DNA of 64,000 bases. Source: CBDFNN01 sp965250215. Its GTDB lineage: Bacteria > Bacteroidota > Rhodothermia > Rhodothermales > DATKEJ01. Each line of letters opens with the position of its first letter. Within the stretch, counting starts at the first letter, position 1. The notes beneath the pieces are model-generated. The model was given only the letters and a program-made list of their open reading frames with translations, made no database searches and was not told the DNA's origin. Shown here one piece after another: positions 42,948 to 51,094 of the stretch. The DNA lies in the NCBI GenBank assembly GCA_965250215.1, contig CBDFNN010000004.1, positions 1,860,001-1,924,000 of the forward strand, given 5' to 3'. The position numbers and the translations under genes are program-made.

Positions 42948-45593
42948 ATGTCCTCACTGAGTGGAAAGAAGGTATTCCTGTTTGGAAACGGAAAAGCCGA
43001 TGGAGACAAATCCATGAAAGAATTACTAGGTGGCAAAGGTGCCAACTTGAGCGAGATGAGCTCAATTGGAATGCCTGTGCCGTCTGGATTTACCGTCAGT
43101 ACAGAGTGCTGTGCTTACTTTAGCGAAAATGAAGGAGCATGGCCTGAAAGTCTAGGTGACGAGGTCGGTGGAGGAATCGCTCATATCGAAGAGGCCTTAG
43201 GAGCAAAGTTTGGTGATGCTGAGAATCCACTTCTCGTTTCTGTCCGCTCTGGAGCCGCGCAGTCTATGCCAGGCATGATGGATACAGTTCTCAATCTAGG
43301 CATGAGCGATAAGGTCGCTGAAGGTCTAGCAAAAAAATCGGGAGAGCGTTTTGCTTATGACGCCTATCGCCGATTCATTGATATGTATGGCTGCGTTGTC
43401 ATGGGCGTAGAGCATGATGATTTTGAGCACGCCTTGCATGGCTTAAAGACTGAGAAAGGTGCCGAGGAGGATACTGATCTCTCCGCAGATGATCTTAAAG
43501 AGCTAGTTGAGCTCTACAAAGGAATCTATGAGAAGCATGTTGGTGAGCCATTTCCGGAAGATCCACGTGTTCAGCTAGACAAATCCATCGATGCTGTTTT
43601 CGGATCATGGGATAGCGATCGAGCCATCAAGTACAGAACAATTAACAAGATTCGTGGCCTGATTGGGACAGCAGTTAATGTTCAAGCCATGGTTTATGGC
43701 AACATGGGTGACGACTCCGGTACAGGTGTTTGCTTTACCCGTAATCCTTCTACTGGCGCTAATGAATTGTACGGAGAGTTCTTGGTCAATGCCCAAGGTG
43801 AGGACGTTGTTGCTGGAATCCGAACTCCACTTCCGATGGAGGAAATGGCTGACGTATTCCCACAGGCCTACACACAGTTGGTTGAGACAATGGCCAACTT
43901 GGAGGATCACTATAAGAACATGCAGGATATCGAGTTCACGGTTCAGAACCAGAACTTATTTATCCTTCAGACTAGGAATGGAAAGCGTACTGGAAAAGCT
44001 GCCGTACAAATAGCAGTCGATCTAGTCAACAGCGGAAAAGTCGACAAGAAAACAGCCGTAGCCGATTTGGTTGAGCCCGGTCACATTGACCAACTTCTTC
44101 ACCCTCGTTTTGAGGACGAAGAGGCTTATAGAAGCGGTGGAATGGTGGTCGCTAAAGGACTTCCTGCATCACCGGGCGCCGCAGTTGGAAAAATTGTTTT
44201 TTCCGCATCTGATGCCGAGGAAGCGAAAGCTCAGGGCGAGAAGGTAATGCTCGTTAGAATCGAGACAAGTCCAGAAGATGTTGGTGGAATGGATGCCGCG
44301 GAAGGAATTCTAACTTCACGAGGTGGAATGACATCGCACGCTGCTGTCGTAGCTCGAGGATGGGGTAAGCCTTGCGTCGCAGGTTGTGGAGATGTCAGAA
44401 TTGACTATGCAAGCCAAAGCTTCTCCGTCGGTGGAGACACGTTCAATGCCGGAGAGTGGATTTCTATCAATGGTACTTCGGGAGAGGTCATCAAAGGGCA
44501 ACAGCCGACCATCGATGCGAAAATGGATGCCGAGTTTGCAACTTTCATGTCCTGGGCCGACGAGTTCAGAAAGATGGGAGTTCGAACTAATGCTGACGCA
44601 CCTGCGGATGCGGCCAAGGCCGTTGAGTTTGGAGCGGAAGGAATTGGACTTTGCCGAACAGAGCATATGTTCTTCGAGGGAGACAGAATTACGCACGTTC
44701 GTGAAATGATTCTTGCAGAGAATGAAGCAGACCGTCGAGAGGCGCTCGCGAAATTGCTACCAGAGCAAAGAAAAGACTTCTACGGTATTTTCAAGGCGAT
44801 GGACGGAAAGCCAGTGACAATTCGTCTCCTGGACCCCCCTCTGCATGAGTTCTTGCCTCATACAAGCGAAGATATCGATGGGATGGCAGCGAGCATGGGT
44901 GTTCCTGCTTCGAAAGTCCACGACATGGTAGCATCGCTCGAAGAGTCCAATCCAATGTTGGGTCACCGAGGATGTAGACTTGGGACAACGTATCCGGAGA
45001 TAACGGAAATGCAAGCAAGGGCGATTATCGAAGCCGCCGTTGATGCAAGCAATGAAGGTGTCACGGTTCTTCCTGAAATCATGGTGCCTCTCATCGGGAC
45101 TCTTGCTGAGTTCTCTGGTCAAAGAGATGTTATCAAAGCGACCGCCGACACGGTGTTTGCCGAGAAAGGAAAGTCTGTTGACTACCTAATTGGTACGATG
45201 ATTGAGATTCCAAGAGCTTGCTTGATGGCTGATAAAATTGCCGCAGAAGCGGAATTCTTCTCTTTCGGAACTAATGATTTGACACAGATGACATTTGGAT
45301 ATAGCCGTGATGACGCAGGGAAATTCTTGCCACATTATGTCGAAAACAAGATTCTGCAAGACGATCCGTTCCAGCAATTGGATCAAGACGGAGTCGGCCA
45401 GTTGGTTGAAATGGGAACGAAACGAGGACGATCAACAAACCCCGATTTAAAAGTCGGAATTTGTGGTGAGCACGGTGGAGATCCTAGCTCTGTTGAGTTT
45501 TGCTATAACGTTGGAATGAACTACGTGTCCTGTTCACCATTCCGAGTCCCAATCGCGCGTTTGGCGGCAGCACAAGCAGCTCTAAAAAACTAA
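42948..45593 (+). CDS. ppdK: Pyruvate phosphate dikinase
   Basis: An 881-residue enzyme of standard family length. It starts KKVFLFGNGKADGDKSMKELLGGKGANLSEM, with the ATP-grasp domain in the first 340 residues (SVRSGAAQSMPGMMDTVLN). The swivelling phosphohistidine motif GGMTSHAAVVARGWGKPCV is central, and the PEP/pyruvate TIM barrel is C-terminal (FGTNDLTQMTFGYSRDD, GICGEHGGDP with the acid-base Cys). It interconverts pyruvate, ATP and Pi with PEP, AMP and PPi, running either glycolytic or gluconeogenic. It is monocistronic, with a strong terminator downstream. No regulatory PDRP gene is adjacent. Confidence 0.98.
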   Translation: MSSLSGKKVFLFGNGKADGDKSMKELLGGKGANLSEMSSIGMPVPSGFTVSTECCAYFSENEGAWPESLGDEVGGGIAHIEEALGAKFGDAENPLLVSVRSGAAQSMPGMMDTVLNLGMSDKVAEGLAKKSGERFAYDAYRRFIDMYGCVVMGVEHDDFEHALHGLKTEKGAEEDTDLSADDLKELVELYKGIYEKHVGEPFPEDPRVQLDKSIDAVFGSWDSDRAIKYRTINKIRGLIGTAVNVQAMVYGNMGDDSGTGVCFTRNPSTGANELYGEFLVNAQGEDVVAGIRTPLPMEEMADVFPQAYTQLVETMANLEDHYKNMQDIEFTVQNQNLFILQTRNGKRTGKAAVQIAVDLVNSGKVDKKTAVADLVEPGHIDQLLHPRFEDEEAYRSGGMVVAKGLPASPGAAVGKIVFSASDAEEAKAQGEKVMLVRIETSPEDVGGMDAAEGILTSRGGMTSHAAVVARGWGKPCVAGCGDVRIDYASQSFSVGGDTFNAGEWISINGTSGEVIKGQQPTIDAKMDAEFATFMSWADEFRKMGVRTNADAPADAAKAVEFGAEGIGLCRTEHMFFEGDRITHVREMILAENEADRREALAKLLPEQRKDFYGIFKAMDGKPVTIRLLDPPLHEFLPHTSEDIDGMAASMGVPASKVHDMVASLEESNPMLGHRGCRLGTTYPEITEMQARAIIEAAVDASNEGVTVLPEIMVPLIGTLAEFSGQRDVIKATADTVFAEKGKSVDYLIGTMIEIPRACLMADKIAAEAEFFSFGTNDLTQMTFGYSRDDAGKFLPHYVENKILQDDPFQQLDQDGVGQLVEMGTKRGRSTNPDLKVGICGEHGGDPSSVEFCYNVGMNYVSCSPFRVPIARLAAAQAALKN

Positions 45594-45639
45594 TTCACCT
45601 AGGACTCGAGGTCCCAAGGTGTTCTTGCTTTGAAAGCTC

Positions 45640-45670
45640 AAGGGATTCAGTGGAAATTGAGTCCCTTTTT
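45640..45670 (+). terminator. Rho-independent terminator after ppdK
   Basis: A 10-bp stem with one G-T pair (AAGGGATTCA at 45640-45649 with TGAGTCCCTT at 45658-45667) around an 8-base loop, followed by a T-run to 45670. It stands 47 bases after the ppdK stop and should end that transcript. Confidence 0.75.
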
Positions 45671-45796
45671 ATATTCTCAGCATTCTGAAGCTGATCCAAA
45701 TCTCCAAACCTTTGTTGAAATACTACGTCTCAAATATCTGCGTTATTTAATCAAAGGCAGGCTTCTCCACCAATAGCTGGTCTGATATGAGGCAAT

Positions 45797-46603
45797 ATGC
45801 AAAATCCGTTACTATTTCTACTTTTCCTATGTGTGCTAGGCACCGATCTGCAAGCACAGGCGCCTGAATATAATTCAGGTGAAGATGGATTTCGATACCG
45901 AGAAAATTCGAATATGACCATTCTAATGACTGCGCCAAGTGGTCAAAGCATACCTATCGATATGGTCCATAGCTCGACGATTTCAATTGTCTTTGTCGCT
46001 CCGGACACCGCTCTGGCTCTGTACGATTCATTGACCCTCTCAATGTCATCTCCGGGAGTCAAGAAGAAGCCTCACACAGAGTCCCTAATAGGTCAGCACT
46101 TCCTGCTTTCCTTCCCAAAGAATGGGAAAATACAGACTCTTTCCTCACCAATCGTTCCTAAAGGGATCCAAGAGTTGCGCGATATTAATTTGCAATTCTT
46201 CGACTTTTTCCTGCCACTTCCGGAAAAGGAACTGAAGAAGGGATTAACTTGGGTAGATAATCATCGAGAGGAACCGGAGGTGGGATTATCCATCGAAAAG
46301 CAGGGCATTTATGAGGTCGTGGGAGATTCTTTGATTGGTGGCGAACAGATCATAGAAATATCCGCCTTCATTTCGCTAAATCTGAATCTCAGAAAGCTCG
46401 AACCGAGTTCTGGTGTGGCAGGAATAGCAAATTTATCAGGGATGGAAAGGAGTACTTTCTGGTTCTCTCCATCTCGAGGAATGATGATTAGACGGGCAAG
46501 CACCGGTAACTTAGGAGGCAGTCTGACAGTCGAGGGAGGTCTAAAAGCACTCTCAATTCCACAGAGTATTAGTTACGATCATGCGATTGAGCTAATCGAA
46601 TAG
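45797..46603 (+). CDS. Exported protein of unknown function
   Basis: A 268-residue protein with a clear signal peptide (MQNPLLFLLFLCVLGTDLQAQA). The mature part is beta-rich with a central repeated strand pattern, and includes VWVDN-like turns and a conserved-looking R-S-T-F-W-F segment near the end. It resembles periplasmic or surface DUF6263-like proteins of this phylum, but I cannot confirm that. It stands alone between ppdK and the FAH gene. Confidence 0.55.
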   Translation: MQNPLLFLLFLCVLGTDLQAQAPEYNSGEDGFRYRENSNMTILMTAPSGQSIPIDMVHSSTISIVFVAPDTALALYDSLTLSMSSPGVKKKPHTESLIGQHFLLSFPKNGKIQTLSSPIVPKGIQELRDINLQFFDFFLPLPEKELKKGLTWVDNHREEPEVGLSIEKQGIYEVVGDSLIGGEQIIEISAFISLNLNLRKLEPSSGVAGIANLSGMERSTFWFSPSRGMMIRRASTGNLGGSLTVEGGLKALSIPQSISYDHAIELIE

Positions 46604-46752
46604 AGAGCGAGAGGGCTACGGAATCTAAATAGAGAATGAGCAAGGGAAAGAATCATTCAGATTCCATTGAATTGTTCAGATAAAGAATATTACTATATCT
46701 TAGTCAAGTCACAAATTACATCATCTACTAACAGAAGGAGCTACAAAGAACA

Positions 46753-47607
46753 ATGCGATTTTTCCAATACTATGACTACATGGGTGATTTGAAGCCTGGT
46801 GTATTTATAGGAGACTCAGGATTCGATCTAGATTACGTCATGGGTGGTGATACTGATCTCTACGCGATGGTCGATATCATCAACGACTACGACTCAGTGA
46901 AAGCTGGTGTCAGTGCTTTCAACGGGGGACAGGCTTTGCAGGAGATAGAGTTTGGTCCGTGCATTACAAGCCCCGAAAAAATTATTTGCATTGGACTCAA
47001 CTATCGGAAGCATGCCATGGAGTCAGGGATGGACATCCCCGAGCATCCTGTTGTGTTTTCGAAGTTCAACAACACGCTCAGCGGTAATGGAGAGGAAATT
47101 CTTCTCCAAAATAATGCCAAGGAATATGACTACGAAGTTGAGTTGGGAGCCATTATTGGCAGAGAGACAAAAAACGTTTCGGTTGAGGATGCATTAAAGC
47201 ACGTATTCGGATATTGCACTCTCAATGATTTAAGTGTTCGAGATCTTCAGACAAGGACAAGTCAGTGGCTTTTGGGTAAATCCCTTGATGGATTTCTTCC
47301 ATGTGGTCCAGAAGTTGTGACTCGAGATGAATTTGGAGATCCTCAAGATCTCAGTCTCAAATGTTGGGTCAATGGCGACTTAAGACAAGACTCAAACACT
47401 TCGGATATGATATTTTCCGTAGCGGAGTGTATTAGCTATTTGAGCCAATACATGACCCTCTTACCGGGAGACTTGATTTCTACCGGGACGCCTGAAGGAG
47501 TTGTGCTTGGCAGGAAGGAAAAGGATTGGTTGAAATCGGGAGACGTCGTTCGAGTAGAAATCGAAGGACTGGGACGTCTCGAGAATGTTATGACTGCGGA
47601 AAGTTAA
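46753..47607 (+). CDS. Fumarylacetoacetate hydrolase (FAH) family protein
   Basis: A 284-residue protein. The FAH core is clear: ICIGLNYRKHAMESG, P-V-V-F-S-K-F-N-N-T-L-S-G, then the metal ligand pattern E-x-E in YDYEVELGAIIG, D in LNDLSVRDLQ, and STGTPEGVVLG. The family includes acylpyruvases, oxaloacetate decarboxylases and 2-keto-diacid hydratases. The fold binds Mg or Mn and splits or hydrates beta-keto acids. Substrate cannot be read from sequence. It is upstream of the fol genes but separated by about 100 bases. Confidence 0.9.
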   Translation: MRFFQYYDYMGDLKPGVFIGDSGFDLDYVMGGDTDLYAMVDIINDYDSVKAGVSAFNGGQALQEIEFGPCITSPEKIICIGLNYRKHAMESGMDIPEHPVVFSKFNNTLSGNGEEILLQNNAKEYDYEVELGAIIGRETKNVSVEDALKHVFGYCTLNDLSVRDLQTRTSQWLLGKSLDGFLPCGPEVVTRDEFGDPQDLSLKCWVNGDLRQDSNTSDMIFSVAECISYLSQYMTLLPGDLISTGTPEGVVLGRKEKDWLKSGDVVRVEIEGLGRLENVMTAES

Positions 47608-47705
47608 GCTTTGGTTTTTGGCCGTCTAGAATCCTATTTCCTACTCATCTCTTATGCTTCGTCTGGCCCTTGTCCAGCTAAGGACGAAGTAAATTAATTT
47701 AGATT

Positions 47706-48590
47706 GTGGCAGCGGAGCATCAGATAATATTTGATCGTCCTACCCCCGGGACAAATAAAACGGAGAGTGGCTATATTTTCCACTTAGAGGAAGCGCACAT
47801 CATGGGTATCCTTAATGTGACCCCGGACAGTTTTAGCGACGGAAATAAATACATCGAAGTAGATGCAGCTCTAGCACATGCTAAGCAAATGATTTCTGAC
47901 GGTGCTAGTTTTATCGACGTTGGAGGAGAGTCTACAAGGCCGGGGGCTGAGCCAGTAGATGAAGAAGAAGAGATATTTCGAGTGCTTCCAGTGATTGAAA
48001 AACTCGCGCTGGAAACAGATGCCATTATTAGCATAGATTCCTACAAGCCAGCTGTTGTCGAAGAAGCTCTAGCTGCGGGTGCCCACATGGCCAACGATAT
48101 ATCAGGTGGGCGCAACGAAACGATGTTCAGAGTCTGTGCCAACTTTGGGGCTCCAATCGTTTTGATGCATATGCAAGGTAATCCTCTAAGCATGCAAGAG
48201 AATCCAAACTACATTCATGTTGTCCGCGAGGTATCAGATTTTCTAATAATGCAGGCGGGCAAGGCTAAGAGAGCAGGAATCAATAGTGTGATCATAGATC
48301 CAGGGATTGGCTTTGGAAAGAAGATTCAAGACAATTTAGATCTCATTCGAAACCTGAGAATATTGTCGAATGACATGTATCCGTTATTACTAGGTGCGTC
48401 TCGTAAAAGCTTGATTCCGAAAATAGAAGGACGGGAGAGTGGTCCCCTCGATCGAGATCCGGGATCAATTGCCCTTCACCTTTGGGGATTAAACCAAGGA
48501 GCCAATATCATTCGGGTCCATAATGTTCGAGCTCACGCACAGGCAATGAAAGTTTGGTCGGCCATAATTAGCAACAAAGAAAATGAATAA
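47706..48590 (+). CDS. folP: Dihydropteroate synthase
   Basis: A 294-residue TIM-barrel enzyme from a GTG start. It shows the two DHPS signatures: IMGILNVTPDSFSDG and GGESTRPGAEPVDEEEE. GFGKKIQDNLDLIRN (pterin site) and LGASRKSLIPKI follow, with I-R-V-H-N-V at the end. It joins 6-hydroxymethyl-dihydropterin diphosphate to p-aminobenzoate in folate synthesis and is the sulfonamide target. It overlaps folB by 8 bases, so folP-folB-folK form one operon. Confidence 0.97.
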   Translation: MAAEHQIIFDRPTPGTNKTESGYIFHLEEAHIMGILNVTPDSFSDGNKYIEVDAALAHAKQMISDGASFIDVGGESTRPGAEPVDEEEEIFRVLPVIEKLALETDAIISIDSYKPAVVEEALAAGAHMANDISGGRNETMFRVCANFGAPIVLMHMQGNPLSMQENPNYIHVVREVSDFLIMQAGKAKRAGINSVIIDPGIGFGKKIQDNLDLIRNLRILSNDMYPLLLGASRKSLIPKIEGRESGPLDRDPGSIALHLWGLNQGANIIRVHNVRAHAQAMKVWSAIISNKENE

Positions 48591-48933
48591 AATTGTCTTG
48601 CGAGGAATGGAGTTTCATGGCTTTCACGGAGTCTTTCCGGAGGAGGCTACATTGGGAGCTCGGTTCAATGTGGATGTTGAGATGATGGTCGCAAAGCACA
48701 CCGGCGACGAGCTGGATCAAACTGTTGCCTATGACGAAGTTTACGAGGTTGTTAGGGAAGAGGTGATGGATAAGACCTACAAACTCATCGAAAGTCTGGC
48801 TGAAGAAATATCAAAAGGAATCCTCGAAAAACATGCGATGGTTAAAGAAATATTGGTCAGAGTGCACAAACCTCATGCTCCGCTTCCTGGCGTCGTTCGG
48901 GATATTTACGTCGAATACTCCGCAGAACGATAA
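48583..48933 (+). CDS. folB: Dihydroneopterin aldolase
   Basis: A 116-residue enzyme opening KIVLRGMEFHGFHGVFPEEATLGARF, a standard FolB start with the catalytic-region Tyr and Glu contexts (TVAYDEVYEVV) and the later KPHAPLPG. It converts dihydroneopterin to 6-hydroxymethyl-dihydropterin and glycolaldehyde in folate synthesis. It overlaps folP by 8 bases and folK by about 59 bases. Confidence 0.95.
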   Translation: MNKIVLRGMEFHGFHGVFPEEATLGARFNVDVEMMVAKHTGDELDQTVAYDEVYEVVREEVMDKTYKLIESLAEEISKGILEKHAMVKEILVRVHKPHAPLPGVVRDIYVEYSAER

Positions 48934-49438
48934 GACAACTCTCTGCTTCATTGCCTTAGGAAGTAATCTGGACTCGCCCATTCAACAACTTAGAAGGGCG
49001 CGCGAGAGTATCTCTCAGTTAGGGCAATTGGGTAGTCAGTCCTCGATCTATCGATCGGCCCCAATGAAGGGCGGACCAGAGGGTCAGGATGATTATTTTA
49101 ATGCTCTTGTTTCCTTACGAACTGAACTTTCAGTAAGAGAGCTTCTCTCGAAACTTCAAGCGATAGAAAAGAGCCAAGGTCGCCAGCGCAAGCTTCGCTG
49201 GGCCGCAAGAACTATTGATCTCGACATCATTAGTTACGGAGATCTCACCATTGACGAAAAGGGATTAACTGTTCCACATCCGGGGACAATGAATCGGTCT
49301 TTTGTGCTTATCCCACTCGCTGAAATAAACCCAGTTTGGGTTCATCCCATGTCAGGTAAACCTGTTAAAGAGGCAATTACAGATCTGGGCGACTTTGAAC
49401 TGAAGAGAACTGAAGAGCAGCTCGATCGTGATCTCTAA
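48875..49438 (+). CDS. folK: 6-hydroxymethyl-dihydropterin pyrophosphokinase
   Basis: A 187-residue enzyme. Its signatures are LCFIALGSNLDSP at the start of the fold, GPEGQDDYFNALVSL, RQRKLRWAARTIDLDIISYGDL (the HPPK signature with metal-binding Asp residues) and VPHPGTMNRSFVLIPLAEI. It adds diphosphate to the pterin for FolP. The only ATG near the fold is at 48875, inside folB, giving about 20 extra residues and a 59-base overlap; an unusual start codon further down is possible. Confidence 0.92.
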   Translation: MLRFLASFGIFTSNTPQNDKTTLCFIALGSNLDSPIQQLRRARESISQLGQLGSQSSIYRSAPMKGGPEGQDDYFNALVSLRTELSVRELLSKLQAIEKSQGRQRKLRWAARTIDLDIISYGDLTIDEKGLTVPHPGTMNRSFVLIPLAEINPVWVHPMSGKPVKEAITDLGDFELKRTEEQLDRDL

Positions 49439-49529
49439 GTCGTAGATTGCTACAAATAGACGTTCTTAAGAAGACACGCATCTGCTGTATGAACCCAATT
49501 TGCACCTTGCGCACCAAAAAAATATTGCC

Positions 49530-51077
49530 ATGATAAGAATATTGTCCCTCCAGATTTCATTCCTGCTATTGATTGTCACAGGATGTCAGGCTCAAGACGA
49601 ATCTTCTTTAGGAGTGATCGATTTCCCAGTGAGTGGAAACGAGAGCGCGATCTCAGATTTTGAGCGCGGAGTGAAATTGCTCCACTCCTTTGAGTATGCC
49701 GACGCCGCCACAGCCTTCAGGAAGGCGCAGGATCTCGATTCGAACATGGTGATGGCATACTGGGGGGAGGCTATGACAGAAAATCACCCCATTTGGAACG
49801 AGCAGGATCTTGATACAGCCCGGAATATTCTCGGCCGCTTGGGATCTGACAAAAAGGAGCGAGCGGGCAAAGCTGTAACCAAACGAGAACGGGACTATCT
49901 CGCGACGGCAGAGATACTCTTTGGAGAGGGAAGCAAGGAAGAACGAGACGACAAATTTGCTAGTGCCATGGCAACTCTTTCGACGACTTATCCTGAGGAT
50001 AACGAGGCCAAGACCTTTTATGCTCTTTCGATTCTCGGGAGTTGCCAAGGAACGCGTGATTTTCGAAAGTATGTGAAGGCGGGAGCACTGGCTCTTGAGG
50101 TTTTCGAGGCAAATCCGCTTCATCCGGGCGCGGCCCACTATGCCGTTCACAGTTTCGACGATCCCATCCATGCGCCACTTGGATTGGAGGCCGCCGAGGC
50201 CTACGCAAGTATTGCTCCAGACGCAGCGCACGCCCTTCATATGCCTTCACATATATTCCTGGCACTCGGTCTCTGGGCGGAATCGAACGCTACTAATGTC
50301 AGGTCGAAAGCAGCTGCACTGAAGAAGGGACGACAAGGTCTGCATGCGACGTGGTGGCTCACCTATGGCTATATTCAATCTGGACAGATAGCGAAAGCCA
50401 AAGCGGAAATTATCGAATTGAGTGAAAAAGTAAAGTCAGGAGGATCGAGAAGCATGCACCACCATCTAGCTCATATGCTCGCTCATTTTATCCATGAGTT
50501 TCCTGGAGAACTTTCTAAGGAAGTTGTTGATGTGGTTGATCTGAACAAAGTGTACACCATGTCAGGAGCTAACCTTGCATTTGCCGAAGCTCTCGTTGCA
50601 GCTCACAATGGTCAAAGTTTCAAAGATCAAGCCGAGCGCCTAGACGTAATTATTGCAGATCCCGGTAAATATATCATCTTGCAAGAAACTGAAATCATGC
50701 AGCTACAGCTGAAAGCGCTGGAAGCCTGGCAAGAAGAACGAAGGGATGATGCATATGGCATTCTCGAAATGGCGGTTAAGATTAAGGAGAATATGCCAGT
50801 TGAATTTGGTCCGCCCTCGCCTCCTAAGCCGGTTTTCGAGATGTTCGCTGATTTACTCCTGGAAGATGAGAAATTTGTTGAGGCCAGGAATTACTACGAT
50901 GCAGCACTTTTAGATAAACCGGGTAGACGCCAAGCTATAGAAGGCCTTATTGAGATTGCTAGATCCATGCAGGATGAGCAAGCCGTTTTGGAGAACTCTT
51001 GTTATTTGGCAGAGCTACTTGAAATGGCAGATGCTCGTTTTGATAAGTCAAAAAGCGCCTGCAAGGTCACTCTCTAG
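49530..51077 (+). CDS. TPR-repeat lipoprotein (paralogue of 1858-3477)
   Basis: A 515-residue protein from the ATG at 49530, which begins the signal (IRILSLQISFLLLIVTGC, lipobox LIVTGC). The body has TPR units (ADAATAFRKAQDLDS, MAYWGEAMTENHPIW) and the same ordered blocks as the gene at 1858: G-T-R-D, H-P-G-A-A-H, H-M-P-S-H. The conserved YWGEA and HMPSH segments recur in many exported proteins of this type whose function is unknown. It converges on the GH3 gene with an 18-base gap. Confidence 0.75.
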   Translation: MIRILSLQISFLLLIVTGCQAQDESSLGVIDFPVSGNESAISDFERGVKLLHSFEYADAATAFRKAQDLDSNMVMAYWGEAMTENHPIWNEQDLDTARNILGRLGSDKKERAGKAVTKRERDYLATAEILFGEGSKEERDDKFASAMATLSTTYPEDNEAKTFYALSILGSCQGTRDFRKYVKAGALALEVFEANPLHPGAAHYAVHSFDDPIHAPLGLEAAEAYASIAPDAAHALHMPSHIFLALGLWAESNATNVRSKAAALKKGRQGLHATWWLTYGYIQSGQIAKAKAEIIELSEKVKSGGSRSMHHHLAHMLAHFIHEFPGELSKEVVDVVDLNKVYTMSGANLAFAEALVAAHNGQSFKDQAERLDVIIADPGKYIILQETEIMQLQLKALEAWQEERRDDAYGILEMAVKIKENMPVEFGPPSPPKPVFEMFADLLLEDEKFVEARNYYDAALLDKPGRRQAIEGLIEIARSMQDEQAVLENSCYLAELLEMADARFDKSKSACKVTL

Positions 51078-51094
51078 TATTCGAATTTTCTAAG

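Noticed and set aside
47660..47692. Hairpin CTTCGTC/GACGAAG upstream of folP as a riboswitch or terminator
   Set aside because: A 7-bp stem with a long interior and no U-tract or known folate riboswitch (THF) core; not enough to call.
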